This document shows, piece after piece, positions 33,350 through 46,349 of a stretch of DNA of 64,000 bases; the first letter of the stretch is position 1, and each line of letters opens with the position of its first letter. The notes under the pieces were generated by a model. It saw only the letters and a program-made list of their open reading frames with translations, was not told the origin of the DNA and did no database searches. Origin of the DNA: Sphagnum compactum (Eukaryota > Bryophyta > Sphagnopsida > Sphagnales); NCBI GenBank assembly GCA_965153455.1, contig OZ234494.1, positions 20,832,001-20,896,000 on the forward strand. The letters run 5' to 3'. A program made the position numbers and the translations under genes.

Positions 33350-35860
33350 GGGGTGGTGGTGGTTGTCAATTTGAATTCAATGTTATTGAGAATTATTGGG
33401 AGAATAACTTATTTATGAGCTAGAGGTCTTTTTGGGCTATCAAAGGACCTTGGACCCAAAAGACATCCAAACACTTGAAAAAAAGAAAGAGGAATAAAAA
33501 AAGATAAGGGAATTTATGAAAGAGGAAAAAGGAAGTGTTCTTTATAATAAATACAATGGCCATTGCATGAAGAAGTGGGTTTAAATTTTAAGGTTTTTCA
33601 TTGTTTTGTTACATTACATTTCCACCATTTCATTTTACGATCACTATATGTAAGTGAACTAACATAATTTTTATCTTCTTGCCATTGTTTTTTTTCTTTT
33701 GTTCTTTATTTGATCTTTCATGTTATTGATGGGAATAGATATTGGGTTTTGTGTGGGTGCGTAAGCTTGTAGGAAGAAAGAAAAGAAAAATGCAACAATA
33801 TGTTTTTTTCTATTTTTTTTTCATAGAAGGTCCAAGCTACACTCCCATTTGGGGTTGTTATCTTGTTTTGGTGTTAAAATAGGAGTTTGTTTTCTTGTTG
33901 CAACAAGTTTAAGCAGTCCCTTGTCACCATCATGCCCATTTCCAAAATTCTTAATAGGTTAGAACTTTTAGATTTAGTTATATTACTTGAATAATTGAGC
34001 ATATGTTTTAGTTGTACATAAAAAATGTGAGGTCTCTCAATATAAAGCTCAAACATGTTAAACAAACTTTGTTTGTGACATGTGTTTAGTTTTCAACGTG
34101 TGTTTGGATGGTCAATGTGCATAATAGGGTATACATTCATGCAAGTATATGACTTAGGCAAGCACCATTGAAATTTTCACAAAAATCACACAATCCAATT
34201 TGGTTATTTAAAAAGGTATTGACCAAGGATGTTGTAATTAAATGTTATAATTCATTTGAGTTGTTTATTAGTGCTTTCGGAGGTATTCATTTGATCAAGA
34301 ATTTTTGATGCAAGGAAAATGCATTGAATCATGCAAAAGAAACAACACAACTCTTGAACAGTAATTGCATTTGGGTGTTTTGAATTGGTAGAAAATATTT
34401 TTGATCTATGCAATTTTTACAGTCAGCCATTATTTTTAACAATTGAAATATATACTAACATGTATTTTTAATACTTGTTAAATTATATTTTAACCATGTT
34501 CAAAACATAATACCCAATTTTTTTACAACAAAATATTCATGTACAAAACAAAAAGTAAAAAGCTTTAAATTCAAGAATTGCAAAAATATTCAAAACTTCA
34601 TATTGAGAATGAAAATCAATTCAAAAACAATGTTCAATGTTTTAAGTAAGTTCAATTCAAAATTAAAAGTGAATACTCAAACTAATAAACTAGTTGGTAT
34701 TAATCATTATAAATTAGAAATTAATTAACTAACTATTCTTTTAACATGCACTTTTAGAATCAATTTGACTTTTTATAAATACACATCATTGGATAGTCCA
34801 CTCTTAATTATAGATGGATTAAAAATAATTAAATATTGTACTTAAATTGTACATTCAAAGTGCAAGTATTTTCATGTGTAAAATTGAAATATTTCAACCA
34901 AAATAATTTATTCATGTTTTCAAATTGTGTTCCTATTGTTAGTGTGCAATATTGTTTATGTTTTGTGTGTTCAAATGTTAATTTGTGTTCCAACTTTATC
35001 AAAACCTACATGTACATTATTATTGACTCCATTTCCTCTCTTTATTCAACAAAAGCAAGATTGATAATCATCAATTTTGATTTTTTTTTGTTATACTAAG
35101 ACTTGTCATACAATTTCATTTGTTGCATTATCACATGATTTTAATTATTATACTTATTACAAAACCTAGTTGTTATACCTATCATGTGATGTATTTATTA
35201 TATTTTGGTAATGTATTAATTTTTGTCTGATAAACCTTACATTTATTGGGTGTTGTTTAGGTTTGTGAAGCTTGACATACATTTCTATGCTTCTAACCTT
35301 CAAAGTGAATGTTGATAATTTGTTATTCTTCAAAAAATGCATCCATTGGGAGTTTGATGTTGACGCTAATGAGTATAAATGCATTGTGAAATATTGTTAA
35401 TGTCACTCATATAAACATCAAAACCACCTTCAATTCCATCCTTATAAAAGGCATAATTTTTTGGTGGAGTGGTCAAAAGTTAGGTGTCCATGAATTATTA
35501 ATCTTGGGCCACCAAGCCCCATTGACCATAATAAATAAAATGTTCTTGTCATAGTTGATGAAATGCTTAGAAAACAAAAGCAATTGAAGAATGTAAAAAT
35601 GATGTCGTAAAATGAGGCTGCGATGGAAAGGGACAAACTCACCATAATGTTTGTGTCACAAGCACAAAAACAACCAAGCTAACAAGAAGAATTCGAAAGG
35701 ATGTGAACTAACCATGACAAATGGAAATTTAATTTTAAATCCAAACATATTAAAACAAAAATTAATAAAAAAACAAGCACACAAAGTGTGCAAAATGTAG
35801 GTTTTATGGAATTTTATTTTGAAATGTGGAAAAAACAAAACAAGGTTATCTTGTAAGATC
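33350..35860. other. AT-rich gene-free stretch
   Basis: Very AT-rich, with scattered A/T homopolymer runs and no conserved frame. Nothing recognisable beyond short words shared with other AT-rich parts. Confidence 0.5.
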
Positions 35861-35864
35861 TTAC

Positions 35865-36010
35865 CTTAGATTGGTGTTGAACAAATTAAAAGTAATGGGG
35901 TTTCACCTTTATTTATACCCCTTTAAGGACATAGTTTAAAGAAGTTTTCATGGGGGTTTCCATATGCCCAGCATCCAAATTTTTCTTTGAAAACCATTTT
36001 AAAGTATAAA
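35865..36010. repeat. Repeat shared with 8485-8640
   Basis: Starts with 'accttaga' and contains 'tttatttataccc', 'gaagttttcatgg' and 'gtttccatatg', collinear with 8485-8640. Possibly an element end; no terminal repeat identified. Confidence 0.6.
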
Positions 36011-36516
36011 TGAACAATAAATGAATTGCAAACATCAATATAAACCCCTTGTGCTATAAATAATGATGTGTCCAAACATCTTTTGGCAAAGTCATGGAAT
36101 TGGAATCAATTAAACTGCTTGGGATTATAGAATATGTGATAGTGATTGATCTTAAACTCTTCAAAAATCTCAATAATAACAAGGTTTTTTCACAATTGTT
36201 GATGGAAATGAAGATTGGAAAAACAACTTTGAAATTGGCATTCCTTCAATTAAAGATGACTATGATTAGGAACAAGCCATTTTTCTTCATAAGATCACAC
36301 AATGGAACAAATGCTTGAAGAACACATGTGTCTATAAGTTCAAATTCATTTGATCACAATTAACTTGCAATATTGTTTTCTCAAAGTTAGGTTTTTCAAG
36401 TAATTTTGATTTCCTTTCAAGTTTGCAAGGTTCAAGCTCAAAGAAGCAAAATTTGTCAAATCCTTCAAGTTGACTCATTTCATGATATAACTATTTATTT
36501 GTTTTGGTATGGGTGA

Positions 36517-37360
<844 letters not shown>

Positions 37361-37539
37361 ATGGATGCCCTATTTGGGATGTTTGCAAGTCGACATGATG
37401 TCCCAAGGACATTTTTCCAAAAAGGGACATTGACAACTCTTGGAAAAAATTAGTTTGCATCAAATGTTATATAATACCACAACCAACTTGTAAATTTGTT
37501 GCAATGTCCTTTCTTCCAAAATCAAGTAGATTGGGAGTG

Positions 37540-39630
37540 TTCATACATGTACTATGAGTTTAAGGACAATAATTTCAAGTAGCATTCAAAATCTATTTTC
37601 ATTTTGAAATGCAAGATATGAGGTTGATTGAATGTCAAACCCAACATGTTAAATTGTAAGTCATTTCCTTTGGAAATCAAATTGATTATGAGAGCTTACT
37701 TGGCCTATGAATCAAAAAATCTTTAACTTGAATAACAATCAAAATTGAATTTCATTCTAAAATATGTTAAATAACAATTTTATATGATTACAATTGATTC
37801 ATTGAATTGCTTTAGGGAATTGTTAGGTGACAACATAAAAATTGAGAGGATCACAAGTTAACAAAATGTTCTAAACAAATATACACAATTATTTGTGAAA
37901 AACTTATATCATTTTGGACAAAGCATTTGCTACAACTAGATACATGAATGCTTGCGATCCAACCCACAAGGCAGTTCAATGACTACAACTACATCTACAA
38001 GTGGCAAATTTTTTACCCATTTGGTGTTTTTTGAATTTTGTTGCAAGTTTGATTTTGCAACAAATTTTTGTGCATGAAAAGAAAAAAGCTTTTGTGAACT
38101 TGGTCCATTTGCTTATACTTCCATTTCTTTAAAACATAAAATGAAGGTGATGTGGAGACTATCAATTGCTTATGACATATTTAGGACCAATATGGTTGAT
38201 ACAATAATGAAAATGTGGAGATGTGCAAAGCAAAGCTTTTGAGAGCCTAAATCTTCTTCATTTGTGGACACAAATATAAAATTCGATATGTTTAACACAT
38301 TAATGAAGTATACTAACATTCTATTTGGAAGCAACCATGTCCATTGAACACATTGCATAGCCAAGTGTGCATTGGACCATGGACATCAACTAAAAAAAGA
38401 TTGGAAGCTTTTTAGGGCTTCAATGATTTTCAAAATTAGTGAACTTTTGAGCATATTCCCAACTAAATTGTGTAAGTGAATTTAGAGTGCTTATCTAAAC
38501 AATATTATTAGATTGTGTAGTGACTTGATGTACATTCTTTGTTGTGCGAACACAAGTTGAATCAAAATTGAGATTGCTCTAAATAAGGACATGATGTGGG
38601 TAAAGACCCTTTCTGGGATCTATTCACATTAGTAAAAGTCAACCTTGCCTCCTTCAATGACTACTTATTTTGAATTTGTTTTTTGAATTTAAAAAGAAAT
38701 CTTGTAAATTATTTAATTTTTCCCTTTATATTATTATTTTACTTGTTTGATATTACAAATTTGCTAAAAAATGTGATTTAACAATGTTTTAAGTCACTTT
38801 ACAAGTTCTTTTTTTATTCGAAAGCATTGGTTACAACTATTTAAAAAGTGATTTTGAATAATTTTTATTCATTAGATCAATTTAAAATTTATTCACATGT
38901 TCTCATGATACATTATAAATGTTGTTATATACGTAAATTCAAAAATTTCAACATCAACTTAAATTATGACTTTAAAATATGAAATATTAACTAATGGTTA
39001 TAACTGCTTTAGTACAGATTAATGTGAAATACACAAATGGAATTTGGGAAGAGTTTGGGAATGACCGAGTTACAAGGCTAAATTGACTGTCTTCCTCGTG
39101 ATCACAAAGTTCACATGAGTCATCTCCTTTCCCTGCAAGTTGCATACTTGTTCACTACTTACAGGGGTGTAGCTGTATAGGTTGCTGATAAGCTTAGGTT
39201 GATATTGTTTCTTGCGGTTTAACAAATTGGACAAAGGACATAGTTTTTCAACCAAGAAGCATGGATCATGGAGATGATATTTGCACCATGTGGCCACAAA
39301 CTATTGAAATAACTATGTTCAATGATGTGTGACTGCAGTTGGAAGACGTTTGGAAAGTGTGCAAGCCTGAGGTTCTTCCCAAGCCCCATATCGAGGATGG
39401 ACTTCCAATTGAATTGATTAGAATCTAAGACTAAGAAATCTATTCACCAGAATTCCCTCCATGATGGCAGTATGGCTGCTTCTATTCAATAAATCAAACA
39501 AGCTAAATTCTTGTGCAGACTGTCTATTTGTGATGATGTATTTCAATTTTGGCATGTCTAGCAGGTAGATGCAGAAATAGCCAAACAAAGACATGTGAAT
39601 CAGAGAGTTATAGTTCAGGGAATTCTGTGA
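37540..39630. repeat. Third copy of the unit's 3' sequence
   Basis: 37540-38570 matches 18270-19770 and about 38510-39630 matches 30440-31150. Here the two are joined, giving the likely ancestral order. The copy is more AT-rich and more diverged than the others. No protein frame is conserved. Confidence 0.7.
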
Positions 39631-40082
39631 AGGCTGGTTGGTGCAATCAACAGCTGCATTACAAACAACCTGACACTCCAAAGAGGTTTGTCACAAAAGT
39701 GGTCACCTTAAAAAAAATTCTTATCTTCCAGTCATCAAGCAATGCATTCTTTCCAGTCGTCAAGCTACCCACAGTAGAACTACTTTGAGAATTGTATGTA
39801 AGAAATTTCACATTGTACGAACACTCAAAGAAAAAATCGTTGCAGGGCGCTTCTGAAGCTATAACTAGTAACAAGTTACAGAGCCAAATTCCAGCAAGAG
39901 ATGAGAAGTGGGTTCCAGATGTCTACTTGTGCGGAGACTAAGATCAAGCAGATGTGGACAATGTAATCCATTTTTCCAGAGATCTGGGGAAACTACATAG
40001 CAAATTATGTGCATGATTCCACATACATTTGATGCATTTGTACACCTTAACTAAGAGGATAGTTAACTATACAACTGAGTTT

Positions 40083-40431
40083 TTATGATGGTGAAGGCCT
40101 ACTCCCTGAGCCTTCACTAGGTTCTGAGTCAGAGGAATAAAGGCTATCCCCAGGATACAGTTCGTTGAGAATAAAATTAATGAAAGAGAGCTTATGAAAC
40201 AGAGTTCCATCTTGCATAAGATGGTATGTTGGTATGTCATTACAGAAGACAAAATTGAAAACTGGATTATTGAATATGAGCCCAAATCTTGTGTGTGGAG
40301 TGTGTGATGAGCATGATGTATCAAAACCTCTAATTACAACTCCATGGAGGCCTGCCAGGTCTCTGATCAGCATTTTTATAGATTTAGAGCGATATTTGAC
40401 CTGCCTAAAAGAGGCGTCAACTAGACGGCAG
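40083..40431 (-). pseudogene. Isolated terminal exon, unknown protein
   Basis: The minus strand has a strong acceptor (GACGCCTCTTTTAG, before about 40411), then an uninterrupted frame of about 109 codons ending in SDSEPSEGSGSRPSPS and a stop at 40083. Inside are IKMLIRDLAGLHGVVIRGF and FGLIFNNPVFNFVFCND. Composition and lack of repeats look genuinely coding, in contrast to the AT-rich surroundings. No upstream exons are visible in the 1.3 kb beyond, which is satellite. It is therefore either a stranded gene fragment, perhaps carried by a transposon, or the last exon of a gene with a very long intron. Family not recognised. Confidence 0.5.
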
Positions 40432-40719
40432 GCCTTCTTCCAAATTCACCAGAGTGTGAAATATTATGTTCAATTAGAAAATAATTATGCACATACTAAT
40501 TAATTCTTATCTGAAGTAATTAAAATGATTTTAAAGTAATGTCACATTACTTACATTAATTAATTTCTTATAATATAAGAATATAAATTATATAATATAG
40601 AAATCTATGTTATAATAATAATTATTTAGTGTAACTTACATTTCACAAACATAATCATTTATAATTATTTATAAAAGTGATTTATTATGGATTGTAGTAG
40701 AAAAAACCCTTAAAACTCA

Positions 40720-41690
40720 ATCAATAATTTTTTGAATTCAAATATAAATTTAAAATTCCAAAATAGTATTCAGAATTCAAATATAAATTTTTAGATCAAA
40801 TAAGTTTTTTGAAGTAAATAACAAATTTCAGAATTGAAATGTCAATTTTTAGATTCAAGTAATAATATTCAAAATAAATTTGTCCATTTTAAAGACTAAT
40901 TAATAATTTTCTGAATTGAAATATTGATTTCAAAAATCCAAAATAATAATTGGGAATTCAAATTCCAACTTTCAAATCAAATCATTTCTTAAAATTTAAA
41001 TTTAAAACTTCAAAATTCAAATATCAAATTTCAAGTTCAAATAAAAATATTTAAAATCCAAATGTCGAATTTTAGACTCAATAAATGTTTTTGAATTGGA
41101 AATATTAATTTTTAGATTCAAAAATAGTTATTTAGAAGTCAAATATCAAAGTTTTAAATGAATTTTTTTTTGAATTTAAATAACAATTTCCAGAATTGAA
41201 ATGTCAATTTTCAGATTCAAGTAACAATATTCAAAATTGAAATGTCCATTTTTAGACTCAATTAATAATTTTCAGACTTGAAGTTTTCATTTGAGAATCC
41301 AAAATAATAATTTGGAATTGAAATTTCAGGTTCAAATCAAATGATTATTTAAAATTTAAATGCAAATTTTTTTAAGTTGAAATGTAAATTTTCACATTCA
41401 CAGAAAAATATTTTTGAGTTGAAATACTAATATTTGGATTCGAAATATTGATACAGAATTTAAATATCAACTTTTAGATCAAATAAGCCTTTTGAATTTA
41501 AGGTAAAAAATCATATTCAAATCAAAAATTTCAAATTCAAAGAATGTTTTAAACAATTGAGATAAAAATTTTCAGATTCAAATATCAAGTTTCAAATTCT
41601 ATATATTTTTTAAAAATCAAAATAGTAGTTTTCAGAACTGAAATATAAATTTTCAGATTTGAATAAAAAATTCAAAGTTCAAATATTAAT
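40720..41690. repeat. AT-rich array with higher-order structure
   Basis: A degenerate tandem array of about 42-bp units built on 'ttcagaattgaaatgtcaa' / 'ttttagattcaa' words. A longer block of about 180 bp (40817-41000) recurs about 363 bp on (41180-41360) in the same unit order, so there is a higher-order repeat above the basic unit. No coding potential. Confidence 0.75.
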
Positions 41691-42029
41691 TTTGAAATTC
41701 ACTATATGAACAATATACATACGTATGCATATTATATATATAATTTTAGTACATACATTAAAATACACATGTATGTCATTGTAGAATACCTTTAAAATGC
41801 AACTAATTTGGTGATTATTGCGTCTAATGGGACATATCAACCTATTAATGGATGAAAAGAAATGTAAAATTGATCCAACCAATAAAATGGAATTTCTAAT
41901 AGTTGCATCATAGTTGTAAGAATGATCAAAATAGTTGAAATTTGGTCTTGTAGTTGCAAATATTCCCAAATCTAGTCGTAAACAACTACAAGTCGCATAT
42001 AGTCGTAAATGAAGTGGTTACATTTTGGT

Positions 42030-43180
42030 TGATTTCTATTAGTGATTATATCTATCCTTTAAAGTTATAGAAATTTGATGATAACTTAAAAACCCATCTA
42101 AAAAGGAATATGCTTCATACCTTGTTACTATGTTTAGAACTTCATCTGTGAAAGGTAATGGGTATGGATCTTTCTTTGTGGCTATATTTAGTTTTTTGAA
42201 ATCTATACAAATTCGACATTTTCTATTTTTGTTGGGTACTATTACTATCGGTGACAATCACGAAGCCTCTTTTATAGATTAGATGAATCCAGTTACTAAC
42301 AATTTATCAATATTTTATTTGATTGTTGTAGCATAGTTTGGATTCAATTTATACCTGGCTTGATGCGTTGATGGTATAGTAATATCTAGTACAATTATGT
42401 TTTGTGCCAACTCTAATGGAATCCCTTTCAAATCTGTATGTCCATGCAAAAACATTTTTGAATTCCTTCAACAATTGTTCGACTTCTAACATTTTGTTTG
42501 TCTCTAATTATGCATTGATTTTAACCAATTGTGGTTTTGGATCAGTTCCCAAGTTGAACTCCATCAATTGTTGATCTTTAGTTAACGTCCATTTAACTAT
42601 ACGCAATTCCTATGCTTTTATTTTTGCTAGTGTTTTGTCCACTGTAACACTTTGTAGTTGAGGATTGTAATATGTCTTTGGATACACCTTATCCTCTAGA
42701 GCTACTTTTGGCTCATATCTGTTGTTAGTTGTATTTTGTTATGTGATTTGTACCTTTGATTTTAACTTTGAATTACTAATCTTCAAATTAATATTCATGA
42801 AGTCCGCATTTGTGGTTTTCATAGATTGAATTATCTTAAGTAAACTAATTGTTCATATTCAGAACAACTTTGGCTACAAAGATGATATCTTCTTTTTCAT
42901 TTGTGATACCATTTTGATAATCATAGCATAGTAACATTTCTTGTTTTCTTAGTTCACTTCCCAAATGTTTGGTGACAGTAATTGTTCTGGTTGTCCCATT
43001 CCTTTGTATGGTAACAATGTTATTCCCCCAATCATGTGTCACTTTAGCATCCCTCAACCATGGTCTTCCCAACAACATGGAATAACTAGAATCCACTACA
43101 CTATTCTGAAATATAGTAAACGTAGTTATGTAAGGAATGCCATGAATATATATTTTCATATCTCTAATCAAACCCATTAG
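42030..43180 (-). mobile_element. Decayed Ty3/gypsy retrotransposon: protease and reverse transcriptase
   Basis: Read on the minus strand. At 43177-42845 there is the end of an aspartic-protease domain with SMLLGRPWLRDAKVTHDWGN. At about 42360-42039 there is the start of the reverse transcriptase, with RYKLNPNYATTIK, DKLLVTGFI, SPIVIVPNKN, RICIDFKKLN, DPYPLPFTDEVL and YSFLDGF. Stops interrupt the segment before SPIVIV, at the positions of a residue after TIK, of one after GFI, and of the usual Trp. The catalytic Y-x-D-D part, RNase H, integrase, LTRs and primer site are missing. Between the domains no motif is legible. Confidence 0.85.
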
Positions 43181-43473
43181 TTTTGTGGTTGTTTGATATG
43201 TTTGTCTTGGGTCCTACAAGATTAGGGAAAATAGGTGAAAAATTTAATATTTTGGTATTAGATTGTACAGGTTATGTTGAACTCAGTAAAATAGTGATGA
43301 TGGTGTCTAAGACTATGGCAAAGTTAAGGTTTGGCATTGGCATAATGCCCTAGCTAGGGAACCCTAGGTTGTTCTCTATATTTTTCCTTTTAATTCGCTT
43401 AGTTTTGTGTGGTTGGCTATGTAAATTTCAAATTGCCATCTAGAAGTATGTAGTATTTAAAAAGTGGGGCTTA

Positions 43474-43775
43474 CACTACTACAAAACATGTCTTCTTTCC
43501 TCTACGCAATTCCACCTACATTGTAATGAGTGGATTGAACCTTGCCAAAACCATTACACCTACATTGAAACCACGAAGTTGTGGTTGTTGGTGGACCATT
43601 TCCACCCATAATCCACAACAATTCCACCTCATTGTGGGGCATAGTGGATTTTTAGTGGCATGGATATTTGAAACCATTAAGCTATGACTATTGGTGGACG
43701 ATTTCCATCACAATTCCACCAAAATTCCACCTCATTATGGGGCATAGTGGATTCCTAGTGGCATGGATTTTTTAA
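43474..43775. mobile_element. CACTA-like transposon end with subterminal repeats
   Basis: The sequence CACTACTACAAAACATG begins at 43474 right after TTA, as at the termini of CACTA elements, which duplicate three target bases. Just inside are two tandem units of 103 bp starting at 43566 and 43669, each with 'tgaaacca', 'ttccacctcatt' and 'ggggcatagtgga'. Subterminal repeats of this kind bind CACTA transposases. I found no inverse terminus (TAGTAGTG) and no transposase, so the element's extent is unknown. Confidence 0.4.
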
Positions 43776-43779
43776 TAAT

Positions 43780-44900
43780 TATTTATCAATTTAGGGCATT
43801 TAAAAAACTTTTTGTGGATATTGTTTCCATGAGTTTGAATGTAATTGGTCCATGTGAATTGTTTTTGCAATTGACCCAAATGAATACATTGCACTTCAAG
43901 TTATGTGTCTCACATTAGTTTCCCAATATATGATATAAACATAGTCAATATTTTCATAAACTTGTTCGTGGGGTATTTGACCCATAGGAAAAATTGCCCC
44001 ACTCCACCCACTTGAATGAAGTTCACTTGAGTTAATTTATATGTTCCATACTACTAAGATAAAGCTTTAGCCTCATACATCCAAAAATGAAAATACAAAC
44101 AAAAGTTCTTAATTTAATGACCATTTAAAGATGAGACAAAAGCAAAATGCAACAATCAATTAAACATGTATTCACATCACAAAGTTGTTTGTGTGAAAAG
44201 GTTTACCAATTGTAAGCCAATGAACATGTGTCACAATCTTCTATTGTGCAAGATCCTTGCTAACATGACAAAAATGAACTTTAATATCATCATAAATGAA
44301 TTTAAAGCCTTTGCAAACAATCAACCATTCTAAATTCAACCCAATAAAACATTTTGATCAATTTAACCTCACATCTTCCACAAAAAACAAGCCTACAACA
44401 TTGCAAAGTCTTTCACATTGTTCCCCCAACACACCAAAAATCCATGTTACACATGGGAACCTAGCCATCAGCTCTTTCAAAACTCACAACACTAATATGT
44501 ACAAAATATAATACAAATGACTCCATTAAAATGGACTCCATTATAAAAATCCACCAAGTGATTTTTTATTTATTGTCAATAGCCAAAGTCCATGTAAATT
44601 GTTCAACATGAAAGTCGTGCAACTTCAATCAATTCATACTACTACTAATTCATAAACTAAAGATTGACCATTATTTGCAAGCACATATGAAAATCTTTTT
44701 TTCAATACACCATAGAGGATTACAATACCTAGTTTTTCATGACACAAATTTGTTTAACATCATGTTCTCCCATGTCTATATGCAACATGAACATGATGTG
44801 TTCTTATTGTGTAAATCACATAAACTCAATGTCAACTCCAACAAACCCAAAAACATTCAATGCATGATACATCTTATGAGTTACACTAATCATCATATAT
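43780..44900. other. AT-rich, no recognisable gene
   Basis: Short frames only. Possibly the interior of the CACTA-like element, but nothing in it supports this. Confidence 0.4.
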
Positions 44901-44904
44901 GTCC

Positions 44905-45265
44905 AAATGTGAGATGAATGGAAGATGGGCAAAAGATCAAGGGTGGAAAATACATGCATGTGGTGGAAGATGGGTGATCACTTATTTGAAAACCAATGGG
45001 AAATAGTTGATGGGGAAAAAATGGTGGAAGTTTGCAAATGGGTGGAAAATATTGAAGGGTGAAAGATGGGTAGAAAATGGGTGAAAACTAATGGGTGGTT
45101 CAATCTAAATATGGGTGGAAACCAATAGATAGAAGTTTGCAAATGGGTGGAAGTCTATAAATGGGTGAAAAATGATGAATGGAAGTCTAAAGATGGGTGG
45201 GAGATGAATTGACAAGTGAAAGATGAGTGGAAGATGCATGGGTGAAAAACAGATGGTTGGAATGT
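44905..45265. repeat. Degenerate minisatellite based on 'gggtggaa'
   Basis: Words of the type 'gatgggtgga', 'gggtggaaaat' and 'gaagatgggtg' recur about every 15-30 bp throughout, all in the same strand sense, with strong G-over-C asymmetry in an otherwise AT-rich region. Confidence 0.7.
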
Positions 45266-45789
45266 TTTAACTTTGCAAAAATCACATATAGAATGTGATC
45301 ATTGAAGCATACCAATGCATATTTTCAGTGATCTATTACGGATCATGTGTAATATGGCCTTTTGAAGCACAAGAACATTGGCACATGCATTGAATAACCT
45401 CAAGACACAAACAAAGTTTGACCACACACCTTATTACACTTGTAGATATAATACATTTTGCCCATGTCATCTTCATTCCATGTAAATCTTGGATGTCATG
45501 TTGGTTTAGATCACCATGTTTTGAGCTTCATGCCTTTAAACATGCACACCATGTCTCACATTATGAATACATGTTAGCCAAGTTGTTGTCCACAAAATGA
45601 GACTTAAATCCCATCCATTTTCAAATATTCTATTCATGAACATCCACAAGTTTTTTTCAAGTGCAAACATCACATCACAGAAAATGCATTTGCAAAATAA
45701 ATTATTGATTTGGTTGCACACCTTTTTATTGCAATAACCAAAGTAGTTTCATGCCTTCTGCCCCTAACAATAATATTTTAGCATAAGCT

Positions 45790-46085
45790 AATAACAAAAC
45801 ATCACTAACGTAAGATCATCAACTACAACACTAGTTGTAACACAACAACAACAAAACAATATTAGTTATAATATTAACACTAGTTGCAACAAAACAACAA
45901 CACTAATTGTAACACAACATCAACAACACCACTGCTTAAATCAAGAACATCATTAAAGATATAACAACATAATATGATAGCAATAACACAAAAATAACAA
46001 CATAAATACAACATAAAAGCAACAAGACATGAAAAGTAATAGCATAAAAGCAATAACACTAATTGGGTGTGTAGCAAAAGAACAT
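45790..46085. repeat. AAC-rich tract
   Basis: Irregular array of 'aacaacaac', 'actagttgcaacaaaacaac' and 'aataacac' words. Strand-asymmetric, almost free of G. No coding sequence. Confidence 0.7.
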
Positions 46086-46349
46086 CAACTAGGACCATAT
46101 GTCCCTTGAGGAGAAATTAGCTACTTCATCACCAACTCCATCTTAAGCATCAACTTGTATATACATAAAGTTTTAAAGAAGGCATGAATGTACATGAAAG
46201 GAACTTAGGGTTTTCAGATTCGATGGATGAAAAAGTAGATGAAATAGGATGTGCCACAATATTCATTTTCAATTTGAATTTTCTCGCCCATTTTTTAGAT
46301 AATTTTTTGTGACACTTTATGGTGATGAAAAATGGTGGATGTAAACCAC

